Assembly (NCBI GenBank): GCA_018343915.1
Contig: JABRWF010000003.1
Coordinates: 930,001-994,000, forward strand
DNA from: Agroathelia rolfsii
Lineage: Eukaryota; Basidiomycota; Agaricomycetes; Amylocorticiales; Amylocorticiaceae
Direction of reading: 5' to 3'
DNA length: 64,000 bases
The notes beneath the pieces are model-generated. The model saw only the letters and a list, made by a program, of their open reading frames with translations, searched no databases and was not told the DNA's origin. Every line of letters begins with the position of its first letter. Positions within the stretch are counted from its first letter, which is position 1. The translations under genes and the position numbers were made by a program. This document shows, piece by piece, positions 37,113-47,948 of this stretch.

Positions 37113-38021
37113 ATTGCGATGGGAGTAATCACACAGGAATGGGCGTCTATTTTCAGTTGGAAACAGAGAACTTTGAGAAGGTAGAACACGTGGTGAGGGT
37201 GCGGCGATATTATAGGTATCTTGGGCCAGCTTTTAGTCATGTGCATGTACAAAATTCAACGACTTGTATTGAATGTATATGCATGTATACATGTACATGC
37301 GCGTATGTAGGTAACGAACGAGATGCAGCGCCAAGGTGTGGACTGTACGAATTGCCATGGTGTACTGTCACGTCACTACGCAATTTGTGAATGGATTTTT
37401 CCTTGATTCGAGTGACTAATATTGAGAATTCAGAAGTTAAAACATATCCAGAAGCCAGACAAATATTCAGTCCTCTCCGAACCCTGATGGCCATGAGTGC
37501 TGCTTGATAGAGGTGACGAAAGTTACAGACTCGGAACTGTTAGCTTGGGTCCGTGGGTTGTCGGAAGCTTGAGGCGCGGCTATACTCTCCCCTCCCTTGA
37601 TTATTCGTACCGACGCTTTAGTAATTTTCTCATCCTTCTGTCGTTATACCGGGCTCGATCCTGATCTCTCCACACATTATCGATTATCTTCTTGGCTATT
37701 GTAAAATATCTATCCTAATGAAACATCCTTTTACTACCACCAGCCCATGGCACTTTGTGCTGCGCCACCAGATCTGATCACACGTAGACCGCAGTACGAT
37801 ACCTCGCGCAGAACTGGGCTAAACCTTGTCTGGGAAGTTAAGCGGAGCAAGGTGGGGGGTTACTCATCCCACTCTCGCTGCTCACCGTCCTTCCCCTGGA
37901 TCATTCACAGCCACGCTTCGCATTTTTTTCGCCCATTCACCAGCTTTCTTGTACATCCTCCGTACCTCTCGAGCGCGTCGATAAAGAGGTTTGACTTTGC
38001 CCTGAAGCGTCCTTCTCCGCC
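37113..38021. promoter_or_regulatory. Divergent NLR2 / AlkB promoter region
   Basis: Head-to-head gap between two apparently intact genes. The first 400 bases match 18100-18600 near the NLR1 pseudogene. About 37560-37900 has extra sequence, C/T-rich toward the oxygenase start. Regulation of both genes from this block is plausible, but no specific site can be named. Confidence 0.5.
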
Positions 38022-39502
38022 ATGCAAAGGGGAAACGAAGACACCGATACACTGCTCGCCTTACTTGCCAGCTTATTACATACTCCAATTGACAACACAT
38101 CGATTCTCCTCAACGCGCTGGCAGATTCCTCCGGCGATGCCTACAAGGCGGCTCATTCCCTCAACAAGAAGCGAGGCAAGAGCCGCGAGTGTGACGTCGA
38201 CTCACCTCGAGCATCCAAACGCAAGAAGCATCAGCCAATTGGCAGTTTGAGTGATTGGCTTGTAAAACCATCCATGTCAGAAGTGACAACAGTAGATGCG
38301 GATGAAGATGTCATCGAAATAACTGAAGTTGTTGAGTCCCCTCGAAAAGTGTTCAAGAAAGAAGCCCAATTATCATCTCCAACAAAGAAACCCACTGTCG
38401 ACCTGATGACGGTGCTGTGCCAGGCGCCATCCTCAACTAAGACTCCTGCCCGTTTATCAGCACTAACACTCTCTACTCCCGAGCTTATTTCAAAGCATCT
38501 TCCATGCACATTTCATCCATCCGTTTTTCCGCCAGAGCTAGCACTCAAGTTATTCTATGTGATGCTGGACCTGTCCAAGGACTGGAAACGAAACAAGTGG
38601 TGGCTGTTCGACCGTGTCGTTGAGAGTCCACATAAGACCAGTTTCTTCGTCCGTAAGAATGATGGACGCGGCGGCAATGAGGGCTGGGATGAGGCTGCCC
38701 AGTACTGGTAGGGACTCTCTATATGCACGGATGCTGAAATAGACATCACGGTCACATCAGGTACAACGGCCGACCGACGGAGCCGCCTATGGATTTTCCT
38801 CCCGCCATGGAGGAGGCTTGTACTATTGTCGAGCGGGTAGTGAATGAAGAGCTCAAGAAGAGGGAGCGACTCCCGCTTGAATGGGCTCCACTTGCCAAAT
38901 CCTCTAATAGTGATGGTCTGGTTTGGCGTGCGAATGTTGCTGCTTCAAATTGTTACGAAGGCGGTAACGAGAGTGTAGGGTTTCACTCGGATCAGGTTGG
39001 TACCTCCATGCCAACTTCGGACCTTACATTGATATTTTATGAAAAGCTTACATACCTTGGACCATATCCGACCATTGCATCCCTCAGCCTTGGCACATCG
39101 AGGATATTTCGCCTAAGAGAAACAATACCCGCTGATGAGATCCACCTTCGTCAAGCTCGGACATATAACATTCCTTTAACTCACAATTCCGTATGTCATT
39201 CCAGACCATTCAGCGCACGTCTTTCTTTCTGAATTTCCTTTTTTTTTTTTCTCCCCTTTAGCTCACGATTATGCATGCTTCCTGTCAAGAGCGCTTCAAG
39301 CACTCGATCCCTCCACAGCCCACCATCGACCTCTTCCGCCCTTCTGCTCGGCTGGCTTCACCAGATCTCCCACCACTGGAACCATCGAATGCGCGAGTAC
39401 GTAATCCATTTCATTGGCTTCTTCATAGCGCCCGTCGTCACATGACCTCGATGCGCAGCCACGCAATATTTCAATGCTTCGGACTGATGCTACGGCGCTT
39501 GT

Positions 39503-39539
<37 letters not shown>

Positions 39540-39894
39540 GATCAATATCACCTTTCGTTTCTACCGGCCAGACTTTACGCCTTCGAGTATTCCAAGATGC
39601 GATTGTGGGGTGCCGGCAGTACTCAGACCGGACATGAAGAAAAGGGGCAGGGCTATTACGGCCGCGGGAAGCTCTTCTGGTGCTGGTATTGGCAATGAGA
39701 GCAGCTTGAATAATACAAAAAATCATACACCGGCGCTATCACCTCCGGATAATAAACAGAAGTACTGGTGGTCGTGTTATGCTGGGGCGCAAAATGAGGG
39801 TAAAGGATGCAAGTTCTGGAGAGTGCTTGATATTGAAGGCGAGGGCCGAGGACCAGTGGTTGGAGAAGGCAATGTCTCGAATGGGGAGCAATAA
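38022..39894 (+). CDS. AlkB-type 2OG-Fe(II) dioxygenase with CUE-like N-terminus and GRF zinc finger
   Basis: The only intact copy of five. Predicted exons 38022-38707, 38761-38995, 39047-39190, 39262-39396 and 39541-39894 give 517 residues. The N-terminus is CUE-like (TDTLLALLASLLHTPIDNTS), then a basic linker (ASKRKKHQ, possible nuclear signal) and SLSDWLVKPS. The catalytic domain has GFHSDQ (HxD iron ligands), CQERFKHSIPP (third ligand His) and, across the last splice, ARINITFRFYR, the RxNxTFR 2OG-binding motif of AlkB proteins. The C-terminus is a GRF zinc finger: CDCGVPAVLRPDMKKRG ... KYWWSCYAGAQNEGKGCKFW. Known: AlkB homologues remove alkyl groups from DNA or RNA bases by oxidation; GRF fingers bind nucleic acid. 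Inference: nuclear alkylation-repair or nucleic-acid demethylase. Head-to-head with NLR2. Confidence 0.9.
39503..39535. repeat. (TA)n microsatellite in the last AlkB intron
   Basis: A run of about 16 TA units just before the predicted 3' splice site (ACATAG at 39535-39540) of the last intron of the intact oxygenase. Length change could affect acceptor use. The decayed copies lack it. Confidence 0.9.
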
Positions 39895-40502
39895 TATTCT
39901 AAGTATGTAATTCCCTTTTTTTTTTTTTATTCATTTCAGGTATGACCTCCCCCCCTCCCCCTTCTCCCGCTCGGCGACGGGCTTATTTTTCATGTGCTGA
40001 AATATGTATAGTTGCATTCGCGGCTGTCTTTGTCGTCAGTGATAAATGAGGATTATGTATTGCTATTTGTGATCAATAATTCATATTTGGAGCACAAACG
40101 GTATATTAAATGCTCAGCGCTCATTCCTAGTGACATGATGACTACAGTCTAGTGAGTACGTGTACCTCAAGAAATCGGATGGGTAATAGTTGGATGAGTT
40201 TCTGAGTACAAACATTATCAAATGGTATATCAGCTATTCCAAATCAGCTGACCACGCTTTCAATCCCGTTCCTTATTTGACACCCCACTTGGTTCTTATA
40301 CTTGTCATTCATAACACGGCACTTGAAGTATCTCTACCGTCGCTCCTCAGATGTATTCAATAAGATAATGTGATAAATAGTTCATCAACGCTGCAATTTT
40401 CGTCATTAATGTTCCCACACTCTATCACAGGAACTACCGCACCAACTAACAATATACTCCCTAGAGACGTCAAATCCATACATACCTTTGGATATGATAA
40501 TG
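39895..40502. repeat. Duplicated AlkB-3' flank, copy at intact gene
   Basis: More diverged relative of 20412-20990 and 26141-26600 (shared patches such as GGCGACGGGCTTATTTTTCA, GTCAGTGATAAATG and ACAAACATTATC). It starts with an oligo-T run and a C-rich tract. No gene. Confidence 0.6.
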
Positions 40503-40915
40503 TCAATAGAACCATGAAATTGTCCAGCTAAGAGCAGTGGGTAGTCTTAAGAGCACGTCGACACCTTCAAGTTGGCTCCAAATCCTGACTGTTTCATTCC
40601 GCAACCCCAGAGAAAACCTGTTTACCGTCACCTGAAACCGATCGAGATCATCCAACCAGTATGATTGACAAAACAACCCAGCCACCGCTTTGTCCCTCTG
40701 CATTCAAAAATCCTCATGGCCATGTCCCATGACTCGGAGTGAGTGCAGGTCAACTTGTAATGTCATCGGCAGCAGGCGAGAACCTGATCGACATGACCCA
40801 AATGGGTATAATCTTGAGATGATTTGGCCAAGGGCGCACGTTTATATCGATATTTTCAAATCCCAACCACCTTGTATTGTCATCCAAAAGATAACCTGTT
40901 CACCATCGGAGTGAG
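40503..40915 (-). pseudogene. Decayed WD40-repeat remnant
   Basis: Read on the minus strand in shifting frames it gives WD40-like pieces: SDGEQVI near 40905, HLGHVDQV near 40790, DMAMRIFECRGTKRW near 40715, NHTGWMISIGF near 40660 and ETVRIWSQLEGV near 40580. Spacing is close to 43 residues per repeat. It sits exactly between the intact AlkB gene and MFS-E, where no other copy of the unit has it. Probably the last trace of a third NLR copy or an unrelated WD40 gene; frames and stops rule out function. Confidence 0.5.
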
Positions 40916-41108
40916 AATTAGAGCGATGCTGGCGCCAAATTGGCGAGGCGTGGGAAGATATGAGGGGGGGGGGCTGTAAGAAATCCACTCAAATAGATCC
41001 GCAAAAAGAGTAGAAGGGAGGGGGGGAGGAATCAAGAAATCGAAGAATAATCTAGCTCGAGAGCTTTTTTTTTGGAAGGAGGAAGGGGGGGGGGAGTTAT
41101 CTAATTTT

Positions 41109-43144
41109 TCATATTCTAGCGTATACCTCGATCTTCTTCGATACGGTCCAGCCGACGAAGGAAATGCCAACCATGATGAGAACCCAGAAGTGACCGCCAA
41201 GGATGTTGTATCTTCTAGACAAGGTGAAGACAGTACTATAAAAAAAAAAAAATAGGATTAGCCACTCTCATTCATTACGAATTAAGCGGAAGAAAGAGAT
41301 AATTTTTACCTGACGAACGCAGGAGCAAAAGCACGAGAGAAGCACATGCAGACCTGAACCAGACCATTTGCGGCACCAAGCACGGCGGGGTTGGGAGCGT
41401 TCTCCTTGACAAGAATCATGCTGACTCTGTCATGATTGATTTTCAGAAAATGATAAAAGCATTCAACAAATAAATTGTACGCACGTATACGCCAAACAAG
41501 CAACCCGCGATAACCCAAGCGTGATCACTATACCGACCCACATCAGCGCGACGCTGGCACTGCTCTGCTCACCGGCACGGATGATAAAGTTGAGCATGGG
41601 AAGTGCGGCGAATGTGAGGGCCCAGAGTGACATGTTGAAGCTATACGTCTTGGCGTTGTCAAATGTACGCAGAAAGTAAGGCAGGAAGAAGAACTGCATA
41701 ATGGCGGAGAGGCACCCCGACGAGGAGAGGCAGTAGCCGATCTGAGCAATCTGTTAGGATGAGATAGGTGTGTAAGTATCCCTTTTTCTTTGATCGGGAA
41801 AAGAAAACATACCGACAAGCCCAAGCCTCCACGTTCGACCGAAGTATAGCAGAACAGCACAAACACAACATCAAACGCCGACGAGATGAAGGCAAGCAAG
41901 AATCCGGACATGCTCAGCGCAAACATGATCGGGTCCTTTAGTAGATCTCTGAACGACATTGTTTGCCCAGACGAGGATGGTTGCTCCGATGTGGGCGTTG
42001 AAGTGGATGAAGTAGCTTGGTACGTCTGAGGCATCTGACTAGGTGTTGATTTTTTGTCTTGGACATATCTTTTGCTAGGGAGTGTCTATCGTAGCTCTTC
42101 AGCATTCGAGTGATGATATTTTGATGAAGAATACTTGCCTCCTCAAGGAAGAAGTAGCCAACCGTGACCGAGAAGAAACCAACCATGGCGGTAATGAACC
42201 CAGGTAGGAAGAAAGGATACTGCCTCAAAAAGGCATAGTCGAGCCATTGAGGGAAGCGATCAGCAGGTCTCGAGAACAATCCACCGATGAGAGGTCTATG
42301 GAGCAGTTTTTTCAGTCGGTGTATTCATCCAAAGTTCATTAGGTCCAACACTACATACCCTATGAGAGTGCCCAAGGGCCAGAGGACTCCGTAAATGGGA
42401 TATGCCTTGGCCTGGTTGGTGCTGTCCGTAATCTCGGCCAGGACGGAGTGCACTACTGCTGCATTCCCGGAGAAGAGCCCAGCTAAAGACAGGGTTGGTC
42501 AGTGAAACCGAAATAAGGTTAGCCAAGGAAACACACCTATTGACCTGACCAACATAACACTGTAGAAGGACGTGGACAGCCCGACACAGAGTGTGGCCAA
42601 CGAAACACCGATGATACCAGCAAGAACAACCGGCTTCCTTCCAACGATGTCTATGTTTTGAAATAAATATTGGATACAATATGGGATGAGATATTCAGGC
42701 GCCTAATGATTCTCACCTGATAGACGACCACATTGATAAATAGTGAGGAGCTGCGCGAGAGCGAAAGCGCTTTCCTGTATATGTGTATTGTTAACACCAG
42801 CAAGGCACAACCTGCACAAGAACTGGTATTCAAATGCGTACAGCAAGTCCACTGTAGAATCCAACCCTGGAAGGATCGTCGGTGACGTGCAGATAGCTCA
42901 TGAACTCGTTCACATAAGGGAATATTTGTGAGAACGCGATCGGGTCCACAATCCGCACGCAGCATAGGGCAGTGAGCTGGCCCTTGGGGATGGGCGTAAC
43001 AGGCTGCATGTTCAGCAAGGACTGTGACTCCAAATCGGAGTCGAGCATGCCCTGTTGTTGTTTGGAGGGGTCATTATTACGCGTCGTGATTGAATTGTGG
43101 TTATTATTGTTATCTGCGGCCACAGCACGGTTGTGGTACACCAT
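41109..43144 (-). CDS. MFS transporter, copy E
   Basis: Fifth paralogue. Start at 43144 (MVYHNRAVAADNNNN) with Asn-rich tail, then KGQLTALCCVRIVDPIAFSQ and IFPYVNEFMSYLHVTDDPSR. Further exons: GRKPVVLAGIIGVSLAT, WPLGTLIG, PLIGGLFSRPADRFPQW, GFLLAFISSAFDVVFVLF, FLPYFLRTFDNAKTYSFNMS, VSMILVKENAPNPAVLGAA, MVGISFVGWTVSKKIEVYARI, stop TGA at 41109-41111. Predicted 12-TM transporter, apparently intact. G-homopolymer runs (about 40965-40973, 41024, 41086-41094) and oligo-T lie just beyond the stop. The final residues differ from copies B-D because the stop codon is changed by local substitutions. Confidence 0.85.
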
Positions 43145-45089
43145 CTTTCAAGCCCACACCCCGTCAAGGAGGGGATATAGTATACACAGGGCGAATGAAG
43201 GAGATGAGTGAGGTGTGTGAGTAGTTCCACGCAAGGCAGGCGAGCGAAATGATCTTATATCGGGTGGTCTAGCATATTTTTGATCCTGTACGTATTGATG
43301 ATAGATTATGTGTGGAGAGCAGGTAAAATTACCCAGATGGAAGAAGACAGCCTGACAATCTTGAGCGCTTCAGCAATCGAATGCGGCAAGAACCCATGGC
43401 AAGAGAATGCAATAAACCGTATCTGGTATGCCGAGGCGAAGGTTCTGTCTGGCTGAGTGGTCAGCGAGGTATTCGTAATGTCATGTTTGACAATTGGAGT
43501 GATTCCGATTCTCCCCTGGATCAAGTCACTTGTTACTTCCCTAGGCAGGCGCTGTCGGCTGATTACAACTCAAGAAACGATAGGCGCCGTTGGAGTGAGG
43601 CCATGATTGGCTTCAGCTAGTGTTGTATCAGCTTAGCCAGGCACTGCCATGTATGTGAAAGCCGTATCCATATTTGGTTTAATTAGTCCAAACATAAAGG
43701 ATTCTCTTCCTATAAATGGAATCATCTGGCTAAGCCGATGCAATACCTTCCTCTCGCCATAATAGGCTTCGTAGACTCACCCCCTGCACAACGGTGCCTT
43801 GTTGCCGTCGTAAGACTGCAGTAGAGCCCCCCATCCTTCAATGTCAACGCCAAAGGTAACCGAAGGGTCACATGCCTCACGCGCTCTATGAGTGACGCTA
43901 TGCATGCGGTCGTAAAATAAAAGGCAATTGGCGAGCATTGCTGGCATAGACAATACTGTTGCTTTTACATGACCTCTGACGCCTCGCACTCTGGTGTGTG
44001 TTACACATTTGGACAGTCTTATGTTTGCCTGGTTTTCAAAGATGATTTTGTCATTCATGATTTCTTCAATTACATCGTCGACGGCCTGCGTAAAATCCTA
44101 AATGGTAAATATCTCATCCCTGTATTGTGGATAGACTATTTATGTGACCCTTAATGTGTCCCTATAAGGTGGACTCGCGTCAGCTGGCCAAGCCCGCCAG
44201 AGGCCGTAATTGCATACCTATTACAAGCGCGCCACTTGTGCCACCCGCATGGTCATTTTTGCCCAAGATCTATACGCAATTGGGATGAGCATTTTCTCTG
44301 GTTTCTCCTAAAATTTATACGTCAAGGACTTCCATTCGCGGTCAAAATCACGTCCCTCCCGGGCCGTCCTCCGTCCTGGCATAGGAGGCACGATGTCGAC
44401 GCAAAGTGTGTCTTCGACTCACGCGTGCTGATGCTGGTAGCTGCTCCCTCTCTGCCAGTACTGACTGCGCTCCCTTGTTTGTTATTGCCTACTTGCCATA
44501 CCCTTTTCTCATGCTAATCCCTTTTCCTCCTTCTCTGTTTCTTGAACTTCTATTCTGGATTCCCAGACAATGTCGTTAATTCAGAACCTATGACATATAC
44601 TGTGCAACCTGTCGCGTTGTTGCTTTGTTTTCGGCTTGCTCACTTCCCATACGTCACCTACCAATGTACTTTTCTACACCTTGAATGCTATTTCAGACAA
44701 TTACTCTGTTCGTAATGCATGCGAAAAGTCCCTAATGACATCGAAAGCATCCCATACTTAGTACGCAAGGTGAGCATTCGTAGACCGTCGGTGCGTTTCC
44801 GTCCTCTCCCCTCTTGCATCTAGCACGGCCCGGTAGCGGACCGTGTGAGATGAGGCACCGAGGCAAATCCACCTGCTCACCTCGATCTCTCTATAGGTGC
44901 TGCCTAGCTGGGCTGGGAAACTGTTACGCGCTCTCGCCCCCCACCCGCATTGTTTTCTCTCTCTTGACCTTGCCAGTACATCAGCTAAGGCATTGCAACG
45001 CCGGATCTCTAGAAAGTCAGAAAACGCAATGAATAATAACTGTTCGATTGCACTGTCCGGAGTCTTCATCGTACCTGGTCTTCATACAT
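43145..45089. other. Divergent gap between MFS-E and AlkB pseudogene 5
   Basis: The first 480 bases are MFS promoter flank related to that of copy B. From 43.6 to 45.09 kb no domain or gene is recognised; short frames on both strands (43777-44058 -, 44236-44517 +) lack support. Any oxygenase N-terminal sequence that once lay here has been lost. Confidence 0.45.
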
Positions 45090-46200
45090 AAAAACGACAG
45101 TGACCAGAGATGGGATGAGGTGGTCTGGTACCGAAAGCGCCCCTCTTAACGCATTGATGCCGGAGTAAAATGGCATATGAACTGACTAGGAATAATGGCT
45201 GGTGGATTCTCCTCACGCTATGGTCCCTAAGAAAGTATTCGCCATAGTTAAACGTAGTGAACTATTTCCGCTTGATTAGGTGCCTAGATCCTCCTATGAC
45301 GCCTCGATTTGGCGTACAAAGGTTCAAGTTGCTTCTTCCAATTACTTTGACAGCGGCAAGGTAAGATTTAGGCTTTCATTCAGACCAGGTCAGTATATCC
45401 ATGCCAAAGTTCATTCTTCAAGTTGTAACTTTTTTTTTTTCAAAAAAAAAAAAAAAAAAAGTTCATATACCTTAGGCTATGTCTGACTGTCTCAGTCGCT
45501 TCGAGGAAAATTGTTTTCAGGGAACAATACCCGCTGATGAAATCTACGTTCGTCAAGCTCGCGCGTCCAACATATACACTCCTTTGACTCACAATCCGTA
45601 TACTATCAGACTAATATACGCAGCTCTCTGGACGACATCCCTTTCTCACTTCATTTTCCTTCAGCCTATGGTCATGTATGCTTCCCGGCAAGAACGCCGC
45701 AAGCACTTGATCCCTATGCTGCCTGCGGTCGATCTCTTTTGCCCTCCTCCTCGGCTGGCTTTGCTAGCCCCCGTACCACTGGAATCAGCGAATGCGCGAG
45801 TACGTAAACCATTTCACGGCTTCACAGCTTTGGTCATCACGTGATTAGTGCTAACGCTCCGACCTTACCAGGCGCTTGGTCGTTTCTGCCGTCCAGACCA
45901 GTCTTTGTACATCCCACTATTTCAAGATGCGATCGTGGGGTACCGGAAATACTAAGACCGGGCATGAAGAGAAACGGCAGAGTTACGACCGCGGAGGATC
46001 TCATACTGGCATTAATGGTAGCAATGATGATAATTATAATAGAGAAGACTAGACAGGGGAACGATCACCCCTGGACAAGCAGAAGCATTGGTAGATGTGT
46101 TACGCTTGTGTAAAAAAAAAAATGAGGGTGAAAGATACAGGTTCTGGAAAATGTTGGGTGTTGAAGATGAGGGCCGAGGACCGGTGGTTTAGAGAGGGAC
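45090..46200 (+). pseudogene. AlkB-GRF dioxygenase pseudogene 5 (5'-truncated)
   Basis: Matches the intact gene from about its NDGRGGNEGWDEAAQYW segment (near 45095: GACAGTGACCAGAGATGGGA, now frameshifted) to the C-terminus. Recognisable pieces: VAS(S)NYFDSGK, TTCATTCAGACCAG (HSD region, about 45377), IPADEIYVRQARASN, LTHNPY, ASRQERRKHLIP (His ligand region), GCGATCGTGGGGTACC for the GRF start (CDRGV: the second Cys has become Arg) and RPGMKRNGRV. A poly-A/T tract at 45429-45460 interrupts it. The N-terminal half of the gene is absent. Non-functional. Confidence 0.82.
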
Positions 46201-47948
46201 AAGTCTTGGACTTGGATATTTTCGATTATCACCCTTTCATTAGCTCAAAGTATGATTCATATAACCCCGCAGATGGGCTGTTGATTGTGTACTCTAATTT
46301 CAGCGTAAGCGCGCCCATAATCAACTGCGTCTAGAGCGATAGTTGTGGATCCATGTATCTAATCTTGCGGAAGTATTCATAAAATGATAATTTAGTGAAT
46401 TGGATATAAGATTTTTATTAGTATAATTAATGATGTGCTGTGCTGAATCGTAAGAGGGGCGCATGTAGTTTGAAGCGCGGACAAGTCGACTCTCCGTATA
46501 CACTGCATAGGGCGCGATGGCGGAAAGGGCTAGGTATGTGGGTCCATAGTTACAAACACGTGCGGTAGGCGTGGTCCAGCGGTGTTATACCAGGTCTCAA
46601 CCTCCTCCATAAGCGAGAATAAATTAAGCTAATTAAATGCCACTGCGATGAAGAACTGAATCCAGACTTCGATGGTCATAACACTAACAACAACTGTCTT
46701 AGCGTACTCTGATCGAAAGTTTTCAGTTCCGCCATCCCGAGTCGGGCTCGGATATTCTAATTCCTGCAATTATCCAGTCAGTCATTTCCGAGCCGCGGTA
46801 GTACCAAGCTGTGCCATAGTCATCTCTTCTGCCGGCTTTACTGACATACCGAATATGTCTATGAGAGCAAGCGTCACATGTTTGAACACCCGCGGTGCTC
46901 ATTCTTCGAATTTCAACGTCTTAGGATGCCAATCGAAATCATACTCAGCGCGCTAGGGACGTACCCTATTCTATCTTCCTCACACGGTGTCAAGGTAGCA
47001 CGGAGAGCCATATGAATAACATGATAAGTTACCGAGAGGTGAATATAGCCCCTTGAGCTGCTCGATGTGATCCCGCTTATTGGTAGCCATCTCAATCATG
47101 ACATATGCATGATGAGTGAGCGCGAGATTCATGCATATGGGTCCATTGTGGGTCCAAAGAACGCTTCCGAGTCGCTCATTTCCTATACCCAAGGGGGACG
47201 TTATCGCGAATTAATCGAGCTGGGCAGGAAAGATTTCAGAGTCGTAACTAGATCCTTGATATGGAAGAAGAAGCCGAAATGATTCTGAAAGCATAACTCT
47301 TTGGTCATTTCCGCGACTTGGCTAAAACCTATTTGGAAAATGCATACCGGCAAATATCAGATCGCGTAAGTGATGCCCCTGTCCTGACTCAAAGCATTAT
47401 ATAGATCTCGCCTGCGAACTATAAGGATGAACTCAATCATAGTGCCCCGGAATGTTGTACATCAATTCCTGGAGAAAAAGTGGAAACTCGGTATGGTATA
47501 ATCGATAAGCTGAACGAGACCTCAGTGAAATCAGACACAGGTGAGGCGGCTTGACAGCACAGAACGCTTCGATTTCTTCCATTCTGAACACTAGGTAGTT
47601 ATCCCATGATATTGGTCATTATTATGTGTATCTCATAACATCGGTGATCAGTAAAAATCCCGGTTCAAAGAGGTTCACCTCGGGCCTGTCACTGATAGCA
47701 GTAAGATGTTCCTACTTAACAAGATGTTCTCCTGTGAAGTGGAATGGACGATGATCATACATCAATGTCACATATTATTGATGGGAACAGGTGGCTTAGG
47801 CTTCCTCGAAGTACGTATAAATGAAGATCAATGACGATGATGACCAAATCCGGCAATTAGCGAGCTCCGGTTCTCAAAAGCTTATGATTCATACGAAATC
47901 TCACCGCTTTATGCGGTAATACTTGATGGCTTGTATGTGTATAATGTC
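46201..47948. other. Gene-poor stretch, nothing recognised
   Basis: Marks the right end of the duplicated cluster. Short frames at 46672-46956 (+), 46913-47095 (-) and 47067-47282 (+) show no known motif. A piece at about 47405-47539 is open for 45 codons on the plus strand between AG and GTGAGG and could be a single exon, but I cannot assign it. Confidence 0.35.

Noticed and set aside
37780..37870. 5S-rRNA-like patch (CTGGGAAGTTAAGC followed by GGTGGGGGG) upstream of the intact oxygenase
   Set aside because: Only two short words resemble 5S rRNA; the rest of the 120-base gene and its secondary structure cannot be recognised.
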